From assembly GCA_028288775.1 (NCBI GenBank), contig JAQGHP010000599.1, positions 1 to 5,467 on the forward strand: 5,467 nucleotides of DNA. Reading direction: 5' to 3'. Source of the DNA: Phycisphaerales bacterium (GTDB lineage: Bacteria > Planctomycetota > Phycisphaerae > Tepidisphaerales > Tepidisphaeraceae). The translations under genes and the position numbers were made by a program. The notes under the pieces were generated by a model. That model saw nothing but the letters and a program-made list of their open reading frames with translations, was not told the origin of the DNA and did no database searches. Shown here in pieces: positions 1 to 4,617 of this stretch; within the stretch, counting starts at the first letter, position 1, and each line of letters opens with the position of its first letter.

Positions 1-986
1 ATGTACTTCTTCCCCGCGGCAAACTGCTCCGGGTCGATGACGTCGATGTTCTTCTGCGCCAGGTCGGTCAACTGCTCCAGCGCGCCGGCCAGCATGTGGT
101 GCAGTGCGGGCTGTTTCCTGCGCAGCCGCAGGAACGCAAAATCCATCAGCGGGATGCCGAACCGCGTTGCCCACATGTGGACGTAGGCGAGCGTCGGCAG
201 CACGTGCGGGGTGATGTCGCGCTGGTAGGCGAGCTTCCAGCCGGACTCGGTCAGCTTGCTTACGAAATCATCCCAGACGTGGCAGGCACGGTCTTCGGAG
301 GGGTGGGAATGGAAGAAGTCGCAGGCCACCCAGCGTCCGCCGGGGCGGATGAGCGTGGAGAGGACGGGCAGGGCCTTGGCAAGTTTAAGATATTGCAGCG
401 ACTCGGCGGTGATGAGCGTTCCAAAAGTATGCTCCATCCCGGCAGTCTTCAGGTCCTCGAGCTTGCCGCGGATGACCTTTATGCCGGGCAGCGTCGCCTG
501 TACGTGCGCGACCTGCAACCGGTCGGGGGTCAGCGCCGTCGGCGTGTAATTTTTCGCCAGCAGCATGCGGCACAATCCGCCCATGCCGCAGCCAATGTCG
601 AGGACGGGATGCGCCGGGTCTCCCGCCTGCTCGAGCACCAGCTCGGCATAGCGGTTCTGCGCACGGACGACGTCGGAAAGAGCGGTGTCCTCGGGCTTGA
701 GATCGGGGTTGTCGAAGAAACCAAAGTGGAGGAATTCGGTGGGCAGCACCTTCGCGTACAGGGCCAGCTGCGCGTCATCGTAGACGTGGCGGTGCGCCTT
801 GCGCTTCATCTGAAGCTTGACGGCCGTCACGACCTGCTTCGGATTGAGCGCCCGCTTCGCGAGGCCCCCGGCGACGGTGGTCCACTTCAGCTTCCGCGCT
901 GTCGCGGTCACCGCGACTTGCCGGGCGCGGGTGGCGGGCACATCGGAAGATCGTCGGGCTGCGCCGTTCGCATTCGTGGTTTCCAT
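1..986 (-). CDS. Class I SAM-dependent methyltransferase, 3' end cut by window edge
   Basis: The reading frame is open from ATG at 986 to the window edge, giving 328 complete codons. Residues 128-138 read VLDIGCGMGGL, the glycine-rich motif I that binds S-adenosylmethionine in Rossmann-fold methyltransferases. A post-I segment ALTPDR lies at 151-156, ESLQYL at 195-200 fits the post-II region, and RPGGRWVACDFF at 214-225 fits motif III. The preceding stretch FLHFGFFD (about 85-92) resembles the 'H-G-W/F' segment before motif I in cyclopropane-synthase-like and small-molecule methyltransferases. No signal peptide or membrane segment is seen, so it is probably cytosolic. The last visible residues (AAGKKY) resemble the final strand of this fold, so only a few residues are probably missing. 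The start is fixed by an in-frame TAG five codons upstream and by an AAAGG site. The first 45 or so residues are basic and variable. The substrate cannot be told; lipid, quinone or amine methylation are all possible. Confidence 0.88.
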   Translation of the reverse strand, partial: METTNANGAARRSSDVPATRARQVAVTATARKLKWTTVAGGLAKRALNPKQVVTAVKLQMKRKAHRHVYDDAQLALYAKVLPTEFLHFGFFDNPDLKPEDTALSDVVRAQNRYAELVLEQAGDPAHPVLDIGCGMGGLCRMLLAKNYTPTALTPDRLQVAHVQATLPGIKVIRGKLEDLKTAGMEHTFGTLITAESLQYLKLAKALPVLSTLIRPGGRWVACDFFHSHPSEDRACHVWDDFVSKLTESGWKLAYQRDITPHVLPTLAYVHMWATRFGIPLMDFAFLRLRRKQPALHHMLAGALEQLTDLAQKNIDVIDPEQFAAGKKY

Positions 987-994
987 AGCTGTAG

Positions 995-999
995 CCTTT
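995..999 (-). promoter_or_regulatory. Ribosome binding site of the methyltransferase
   Basis: On the minus strand AAAGG lies 8 nt before the ATG at 986. It supports that start, and an in-frame TAG lies just upstream of it. It is one of only two clear Shine-Dalgarno-like sites in the window, the other being that of proS. Confidence 0.55.
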
Positions 1000-1187
1000 G
1001 GCTAAGTGCGGTTCGGTAGCGAACGTAATCAGCCTAACCGGGGATCAGCGTGAGTCCAAGCGTGAGATTCAACCAAAAGTCGTGGACGGCTCTGCGAATG
1101 AGCAAGGTGCCATCGTCTGTGGGCGATCGGTAGCATCTTCCTACCCCTATCTTGCGCCAAAAATGCAGCTCGTGAATGGTTTTCAGG

Positions 1188-1219
1188 GATATCCTCGCAA
1201 TAAAAGGTTCGAAGATATC
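1188..1219 (-). terminator. Hairpin overlapping the stop codon of the membrane-protein gene
   Basis: GATATCCTCG at 1188-1197 faces CGAAGATATC at 1210-1219, a 10-bp stem with a 12-nt loop. In minus-strand RNA all ten pairs form (one is a G-U wobble), whereas in plus-strand RNA that position is a C-A mismatch, which suggests the structure serves the minus-strand transcript. The stem begins inside the TGA stop (1218-1220) of the 219-aa gene. No U-run follows, so a classical intrinsic terminator is not shown. It may be a Rho-assisted end or a 3'-protecting stem. Confidence 0.35.
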
Positions 1220-1877
1220 ACCCCGCTGAAGGCGGCAGTCCCAGCACGTCGCGCAGGTTGTCTTCGACTTCGATCATCGGGTCGCCGTGCCGCCAGGGGA
1301 TTGGTACCCGGCAGACCTCCCCATTGCTTAGCATCAATTGCAGCATCAGCACTGGCCGGAATCCCGCCAGCAGACCGCCCCCAACGCGTATGCTGATGTC
1401 GACGATTTGCCCGGCCGCCCACGTGTGCTGCACGGGCCGGACACTGCCGCGCGCGTCGATCTCCAACCCCTCCGGCCGCACGCGGATCACCGTCGGCAGC
1501 CGCCCGCCTTTCGACATGAACAGCATCCGGCGAAGCGCCCAGATCGCGGCGAGCACGAACGGCGAAGTGCCGATGAACACGCAAACGCTCTCACTTCCCA
1601 CGGATCGGTTTTGCAAGACTGAGTAGCTTTCGATCGCAAGCACCGCCAGCGCGGGGAGGCCGCATAAGAGCGCGACGGCCGCCGCCGCCACAATCGGCAC
1701 GACGACGGGCGGCGCGGGAGCCGTAATCACCAGCGCCCCCAAAACCCGCTCGTAAGCAACCCGCGACGCGACCGGCGATGGCCGGGTTACCGCCGCGGGA
1801 GTGGGCCCGTGATATGACAGGACGTCCAATTCCGGCGGGTGGGAATGCGGCGGCGGTTGAGGGGAAATCTCGTCCAT
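1218..1877 (-). CDS. Membrane protein of unknown function (219 aa)
   Basis: No family is recognised. The protein begins with a Pro-rich soluble head (residues 1-45, several Pro and His) holding LSYHGP at 20-25. A hydrophobic stretch at about 55-83, rich in Val, Ala and Leu with a central Gly-Leu-Pro, forms one long or two short membrane segments. A second segment lies at about 98-118 and is followed by the basic pair RR (116-117). The C-terminal 100 residues alternate strand-like stretches (VIRVRPEGLEI, QIVDISIRVGG, LMLQLMLSNGEVCRVPIP) and end in a likely helix (about 200-214). That pattern resembles small bacterial PH-like domains fused to a membrane anchor, but this is inference only. A short Pro-rich head with an LSY motif before membrane segments is a style I associate with planctomycete hypothetical proteins. 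No convincing Shine-Dalgarno site precedes ATG 1877. It follows the small ORF by 31 nt and may be cotranscribed with it and proS. Confidence 0.72.
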   Translation of the reverse strand: MDEISPQPPPHSHPPELDVLSYHGPTPAAVTRPSPVASRVAYERVLGALVITAPAPPVVVPIVAAAAVALLCGLPALAVLAIESYSVLQNRSVGSESVCVFIGTSPFVLAAIWALRRMLFMSKGGRLPTVIRVRPEGLEIDARGSVRPVQHTWAAGQIVDISIRVGGGLLAGFRPVLMLQLMLSNGEVCRVPIPWRHGDPMIEVEDNLRDVLGLPPSAG

Positions 1878-1908
1878 ACGTCACAGCGTATCCGCCCGGA
1901 AGCCGACT

Positions 1909-2058
1909 TCAGTCGCTTTCCGGCAATCCGCAGGCGCGCCGGAGTGCGCGCTTAGCGTTCGCGGAAAGGACGAACGCCGCACCGCCCATGACAACACGTA
2001 TTCGATATCCGTCCCGGATCGTGATCCGCAAAACGCCTGCATGATGTTCGCGAAACAT
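1909..2058 (-). CDS. Small hypothetical protein, 49 aa, between proS and the membrane-protein gene
   Basis: This short minus-strand ORF starts at ATG 2058 and stops at TGA 1909-1911. It fills most of the gap between proS (37 nt upstream) and the 219-aa gene (31 nt downstream). The product is basic. It shows two strand-like stretches (VLRITIRDG at 9-17 and YRIRVVMGG at 18-26), then AAFVLSANAKRALRRACG at 27-44, which looks like a strand turning into an amphipathic helix. That layout resembles a compact folded domain more than a random frame. A GTG four codons upstream (2070) is an alternative start. No Shine-Dalgarno site is seen. Its third-position GC is lower than in proS, which weakens the case. 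I do not recognise a family. Confidence 0.42.
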   Translation of the reverse strand: MFREHHAGVLRITIRDGYRIRVVMGGAAFVLSANAKRALRRACGLPESD

Positions 2059-2095
2059 GGTTGCGAGCACGGCCGTCGCCGCCGCGTCGGGCGCC

Positions 2096-3871
2096 TTACG
2101 CCCGCAGCGCCTCGCGCACGCGTTCGATGATGTTGTCCACCGCCACCATCTCCGGCTCCGCCGCCTTCCGGCGCTTTAGTTCGATCTTGCCTTCCTTCAA
2201 TCCGCGGTCGCCGACGGTCAGGCGCACGGGGAAGCCGATCAGATCCGCGTCCGCGAACTTGAAGCCGGGCCGCGCGTCGCGGTCGTCGAGGATCGTGTCG
2301 ATCCCGGCGGCGTTGAGCTGCTCGTACAACTTGTCGGCGGCGGCTTTGATTTCGCCTTCGTACCGGATCGGCGTCACCACCACCGAGAAGGGCGCGATTG
2401 CCGCGGGCCAGAGGATGCCCTTTTCATCGTGCATGCTCTCGACGGCCGCGATGAGAATGCGGCCGATGCCGATCCCGTAACACCCCATGATCAGCGGGTG
2501 CTGCTGCCCGGCGTCGTCCAGATAATTGGCGCCCAGCGCATCGGAATACTTCGTGCCGAGCTTGAAGACGTGGCCGATCTCAATGCCCTTGGAGGCGGTC
2601 AGTTTTCCGCCGTCGTTTTTGGGCGAGGGGTCGCCGGCGACGGCGTTGCGAATATCCGCCACGACGGTCTTCTTCGGGTCGGCGAGCTTGTCGCCGCACT
2701 CGCGGAACCAGTTGAAATACTTGACGTGGTAATCCGTCTCGTTCGCCCCGCTGGCCCAGAAGCCGCCCTGCGCAGCGTCTGGGTCAACGACCAGCACGGC
2801 GTCCGCCGCCTTGATCGCGGCGTCCGGACCGACGAAGCCGATTGCCCACTTTTCCCGCACCGCCGGGTCGTCCACGAGCGGCTGAACGCCAACATGGAAC
2901 TGCTCGGCGACCGCCTGCTTGAGCTTCGATTCATTGACTTCATGGTCCCCGCGGACGACCGCCACCACCCACGCCGGATTCACGCCGCTGGATTGCGCAG
3001 GGCCCTTGGCATCGGTGCGGAAGACCAGCGTCTTGAGCATGTTCTTCGGCTTGACTTTCAAAAACTTGCCGACGTCTTCGATGCCCGGCAGGTTGGGCGT
3101 GTGGACCTTGTCCAACTCGCCCTTGGGCTCCCCGCCGAAGGTCCACGGGCGCGCGCCAGTCTGCGCCTTCTCGACGTTCGCGGCGTAGTTCCCTTTGTCG
3201 CTGGTGACGATCGTGTCCTCGCCCGCGGCACACGCCGCCATGAACTCATGGCTCGCGCTTCCTCCGATCGGCCCGCTTTCGGCTTCCACCACCACGAACG
3301 GGATGCCGCAGCGCGTGAAGATCTTCTCATAGGCGCCATAGAACTTGTCGTACACCTCGTTAAGGCTTTCGACGTTCGCGTGGAAGCTGTACGCGTCTTT
3401 CATGAGGAACTCGCGCACGCGCAGCAGCCCGAAGCGCGGGCGGAATTCGTCGCGGAATTTCGTCTGGATCTGGTACACGCTCAGCGGCAGCTGCTTGTAA
3501 GAACTGACGTACGCCGACACGAGCTCGGTGACGACTTCTTCATGCGTCGGCCCCAGGACGATCAGCCGGCCGTGGCGGTCCTTGAGCTTGAGCAGATTGT
3601 CGCCGTAGCCAACATCGCGGCCGGTCTTCTGCCACAACTCCATCGGCTGCAATGCCGGCAGCAATACCTCAGCGGCGCCGATTGCGTTCATCTCCTCGCG
3701 CACGATCTGCATCGCCTTCTGCAAGCTGCGCAGGCCCAGCGGCAGGAAGTCATACGCGCCCGCCGTGAGCTGGCGGATGAGGCCCGCGCGGAGCATGAGC
3801 TGATGGCTGATGATCTGCGCGTCGGAGGGAGTTTCTTTCTGGGTGGGGATGAGGGATTGGGTCCAGCGCAT
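2096..3871 (-). CDS. proS: Prolyl-tRNA synthetase, bacterial type with editing domain
   Basis: This cytosolic class II synthetase charges tRNA-Pro with proline. At 591 residues it is slightly longer than the E. coli enzyme (572) and follows it along the whole length, including a matching N-terminus (KETPSDAQIISHQLMLRAG, 12-30). GPTHEE at 107-112 is the loop that binds the amino acid. FRDEFRPRFG at 139-148 is motif 2, GGSASHEF ends at 210, and GIGIGR at 466-471 is motif 3. Between motifs 2 and 3 lies the INS editing domain (about 225-410) that clears Ala-tRNA-Pro. It keeps the catalytic lysine (K280, equivalent to E. coli K279 by my alignment), a GxxxP loop (345-349) and a histidine (H382) in the expected GAN...H context. 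The anticodon-binding domain fills 495-591. All hallmark residues looked for are present, so the gene should be functional. The start is fixed by AAAGGA 5 nt upstream. The upstream 745 bp are repeats rather than a tidy promoter region. Confidence 0.98.
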   Translation of the reverse strand: MRWTQSLIPTQKETPSDAQIISHQLMLRAGLIRQLTAGAYDFLPLGLRSLQKAMQIVREEMNAIGAAEVLLPALQPMELWQKTGRDVGYGDNLLKLKDRHGRLIVLGPTHEEVVTELVSAYVSSYKQLPLSVYQIQTKFRDEFRPRFGLLRVREFLMKDAYSFHANVESLNEVYDKFYGAYEKIFTRCGIPFVVVEAESGPIGGSASHEFMAACAAGEDTIVTSDKGNYAANVEKAQTGARPWTFGGEPKGELDKVHTPNLPGIEDVGKFLKVKPKNMLKTLVFRTDAKGPAQSSGVNPAWVVAVVRGDHEVNESKLKQAVAEQFHVGVQPLVDDPAVREKWAIGFVGPDAAIKAADAVLVVDPDAAQGGFWASGANETDYHVKYFNWFRECGDKLADPKKTVVADIRNAVAGDPSPKNDGGKLTASKGIEIGHVFKLGTKYSDALGANYLDDAGQQHPLIMGCYGIGIGRILIAAVESMHDEKGILWPAAIAPFSVVVTPIRYEGEIKAAADKLYEQLNAAGIDTILDDRDARPGFKFADADLIGFPVRLTVGDRGLKEGKIELKRRKAAEPEMVAVDNIIERVREALRA

Positions 3872-3876
3872 TATTG

Positions 3877-3882
3877 TCCTTT
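3877..3882 (-). promoter_or_regulatory. Ribosome binding site of proS
   Basis: AAAGGA on the minus strand, 5 nt before ATG 3871. It is the best Shine-Dalgarno match in the window and supports the start that also matches the E. coli ProRS N-terminus. The 7-nt-period array begins 11 nt further upstream. Confidence 0.7.
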
Positions 3883-3893
3883 TGTCGTTGGTT

Positions 3894-3921
3894 CAGTTGT
3901 CAGTTGTCAGTTGTCCGTTGT
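3894..3921. repeat. 7-nt tandem array next to the proS start
   Basis: Three perfect copies of CAGTTGT are followed by CCGTTGT, and CCGATGC continues the phase in decayed form. In the minus-strand transcript it lies just upstream of the proS ribosome binding site as repeated ACAACTG, an unstructured 5'-UTR segment. Copy number could vary by slippage. Confidence 0.8.
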
Positions 3922-3956
3922 CCGATGCGGTCATTCGTTCGTAGCTCTGGTTCCCG

Positions 3957-3978
3957 CTCCCTCGTACTCGGGGGAGAG
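3957..3978. repeat. Truncated copy of the CT/GA hairpin
   Basis: These 22 bases are identical to 4172-4193, the core of the complete CT/GA hairpin. Only a 5-bp stem (CTCCC/GGGAG) remains. It abuts the left arm of the 80-bp hairpin, with no tail or double hairpin beside it, so it looks like a remnant. Confidence 0.7.
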
Positions 3979-3979
3979 T

Positions 3980-4059
3980 CATGTAGGGTGGGTGTACTCG
4001 CCCACCTTTTCCCGCTTGCCCGCGCGGGAGACGGTGGGCGGGTACACCCACCCTACATG
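3980..4059. repeat. 80-bp hairpin element, copy 1
   Basis: The left arm at 3980-4006 starts CATGTAGGGTGGGTGTAC and is matched by the inverted right arm at 4033-4059 with 26 of 27 pairs (one T/C difference). The 26-nt loop (4007-4032) holds CCCGCGCGGG, itself a palindrome. The loop is the reverse complement of the loop in copy 2, with three differences and one indel. There is no coding capacity, so it is a miniature, MITE/REP-like structure. Confidence 0.9.
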
Positions 4060-4083
4060 AATACATTCTGCATTAATGTATTC
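4059..4083. repeat. AT-rich 9-bp inverted repeat
   Basis: GAATACATT (4059-4067) and AATGTATTC (4075-4083) are perfect inverted copies around CTGCATT. It is markedly AT-rich against GC-rich surroundings. The matching flank of copy 2 (4513-4533) keeps 15 of 21 bases but not the symmetry. It could be a small hairpin or a protein site; nothing here decides which. Confidence 0.55.
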
Positions 4084-4120
4084 GAAGTGGTCCGCCCGCT
4101 CTAATTCGTCGGGAACTTCG

Positions 4121-4162
4121 GAGCCGGGCCGTGTCGGCCCGGTCGGAGCGTTGCTCCGGCTC
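4121..4162. repeat. GC-rich double hairpin, copy A
   Basis: GAG and CTC enclose two adjacent hairpins: CCGGGCCG-TGT-CGGCCCGG (4124-4142, 8 bp) and CGGAGC-GTT-GCTCCG (4144-4158, 6 bp), separated by one T. This could fold as a three-way junction in RNA or as a cruciform in DNA. The inverted copy at 4353-4393 keeps all pairs with compensating changes. Confidence 0.82.
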
Positions 4163-4167
4163 TTGCT

Positions 4168-4208
4168 CCCTCTCCCTCGTACTCGGGGGAGAGGGTTGGG
4201 GTGAGGGG
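4168..4208. repeat. CT/GA hairpin with GGGTGAGGGG tail, copy A
   Basis: CCCTCTCCC (4168-4176) pairs with GGGAGAGGG (4187-4195) around a 10-nt loop, followed by the tail GGGTGAGGGG (4199-4208). The tail recurs inverted at 4308-4317. C/T-rich arms of this type with a '...CCCTCACCCC' tail are, from general familiarity, a common dispersed repeat style in several GC-rich bacteria. Confidence 0.8.
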
Positions 4209-4223
4209 CCGAGCGTGAGGAAA

Positions 4224-4244
4224 TGCTGAACGATGAACGCTGAA
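4224..4244. repeat. 7-nt array, left of the palindrome centre
   Basis: Three 7-nt units, TGCTGAA, CGATGAA and CGCTGAA. They are the inverted counterpart of the TTCAGNN array at 4266-4293 and share its unit. Confidence 0.75.
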
Positions 4245-4265
4245 CAAATGCGGGAGCTCTCCCCA

Positions 4266-4293
4266 TTCAGCGTTCAGCATTCAGAATTCAGCG
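4266..4293. repeat. 7-nt array, right of the palindrome centre
   Basis: Four units, TTCAGCG, TTCAGCA, TTCAGAA and TTCAGCG, with a fixed TTCAG core and variable last two bases. They face the three inverted units at 4224-4244 across GAGCTC at 4254-4259, so the two arrays can base-pair. Confidence 0.75.
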
Positions 4294-4307
4294 TTTCCTC
4301 CGTTCCG

Positions 4308-4347
4308 CCCCTCACCCTATCCCTCTCCCCGAGTACGAGGGAGAGGG
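4308..4347. repeat. CT/GA hairpin with tail, copy B (inverted)
   Basis: The tail CCCCTCACCC (4308-4317) is followed by CCCTCTCCC (4321-4329), which pairs with GGGAGAGGG (4339-4347) around CGAGTACGA. It is the inverted counterpart of 4168-4208 with one G fewer in the loop and two changes in the tail linker. Confidence 0.8.
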
Positions 4348-4352
4348 GACCA

Positions 4353-4393
4353 GAGCGGGCCTGCGGCCCGACCGGGGCGACACGCCCCGGCTC
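4353..4393. repeat. GC-rich double hairpin, copy B (inverted)
   Basis: GAG and CTC enclose CGGGCC-TGC-GGCCCG (4356-4370, 6 bp) and CCGGGGCG-ACA-CGCCCCGG (4372-4390, 8 bp). Read inverted it matches copy A (4121-4162) in order, stem lengths and the TGT loop of the longer stem. It differs at three pairs, each compensated on the other arm. Confidence 0.82.
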
Positions 4394-4431
4394 TGAAATT
4401 CTACCGGGCACTCTGGTTTGGGCGGATCAGC

Positions 4432-4512
4432 CATGTAGGGTGGGTGTACTCGCCCACCGTCTCCTGCTCGGGGCAAGAGGGAAAAGGTGGGCGAGTACAC
4501 CCACCCTACATG
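4432..4512. repeat. 81-bp hairpin element, copy 2
   Basis: The arms at 4432-4458 and 4486-4512 are perfect 27-bp inverted copies, and the left arm is identical to that of copy 1. The 27-nt loop (4459-4485) is the reverse complement of the copy 1 loop with small changes, so the interior is flipped. The right flank (4513-4533) resembles the right flank of copy 1 in the same orientation. Confidence 0.92.
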
Positions 4513-4541
4513 GACACATTCCGCAGCAACGTACGCCGTAG

Positions 4542-4558
4542 GTTCGGCTGTGCCGAAC
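4542..4558 (-). terminator. Possible rex transcript end: hairpin downstream of rex
   Basis: GTTCGGC and GCCGAAC form a perfect 7-bp stem around a 3-nt loop, about 60 nt after the rex stop on the minus strand. No U-run follows, so it is at best a non-canonical terminator. The arm GGTTCGGC (4541-4548) is also complementary to GCCGAACC (4591-4598), and within that larger fold CCGTCC (4565-4570) pairs with GGACGG (4586-4591, sharing one base). The two folds are mutually exclusive. It may instead be another dispersed repeat. Confidence 0.35.
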
Positions 4559-4617
4559 ATTCCCCCGTCCACGCGGAAGTGCTCGGGACGGCCGAACCTG
4601 CATTTTGCGTCTGGCAA

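Larger units (their letters stand above)
3872..4617. repeat. Gene-free repeat cluster between rex and proS, a large imperfect palindrome
   Basis: No credible gene lies here; open frames through it simply read the repeats. The interval holds nested inverted repeats, mostly symmetrical about GAGCTC at 4254-4259. In order along the plus strand: a 7-nt array (3894-3921), a truncated CT/GA hairpin (3957-3978), an 80-bp hairpin (3980-4059), a 9-bp inverted repeat (4059-4083), a double hairpin (4121-4162), a CT/GA hairpin with its tail (4168-4208), two opposed 7-nt arrays (4224-4244, 4266-4293), the inverted tail and CT/GA hairpin (4308-4347), an inverted double hairpin (4353-4393), a second long hairpin (4432-4512), and a hairpin group after rex (4541-4598). 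Elements of this kind usually occur as dispersed families in a genome. No transposase is present, so any movement would need help in trans. Confidence 0.85.

Noticed and set aside
96..1019. A 307-codon plus-strand frame over the methyltransferase
   Set aside because: The minus strand carries clear methyltransferase motifs I to III with a ribosome binding site; the plus frame has no recognisable domain.
1021..1075. Minus-strand promoter for the methyltransferase (TTGGAC, 17 bp, TAGGCT)
   Set aside because: Each hexamer matches the sigma-70 consensus at only three positions, too weak to call.
1034..1141. 35-codon minus-strand ORF between the membrane-protein and methyltransferase genes
   Set aside because: Low-complexity, unconserved-looking peptide with its purine stretch directly against the ATG; no support as a gene.
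3890..3925. Rex operator upstream of proS, from repeated TTGTC
   Set aside because: Rex sites are inverted repeats of the TTGTGAA...TTCACAA type; these are direct repeats of a different sequence.
2429..4060. A 543-codon open frame on the plus strand, antisense to proS
   Set aside because: It is the shadow of a GC-rich gene. The minus strand encodes an unmistakable full-length ProRS, and the plus frame then runs on through the repeat cluster with no domain signal.
3980..4512. Insertion sequence or transposon with transposase
   Set aside because: Long inverted repeats are present, but no transposase or other recombinase frame lies between or beside them.
3979..4617. Open frames through the repeat cluster with repeated VGWVYSPT / GGRVHPPYM-like peptides
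   Set aside because: These peptides are translations of the hairpin arms in several frames and on both strands, as expected for non-coding inverted repeats.
3872..4617. CRISPR array
   Set aside because: Repeats are inverted, nested and of different types; there is no constant direct repeat with regular unique spacers and no cas gene.
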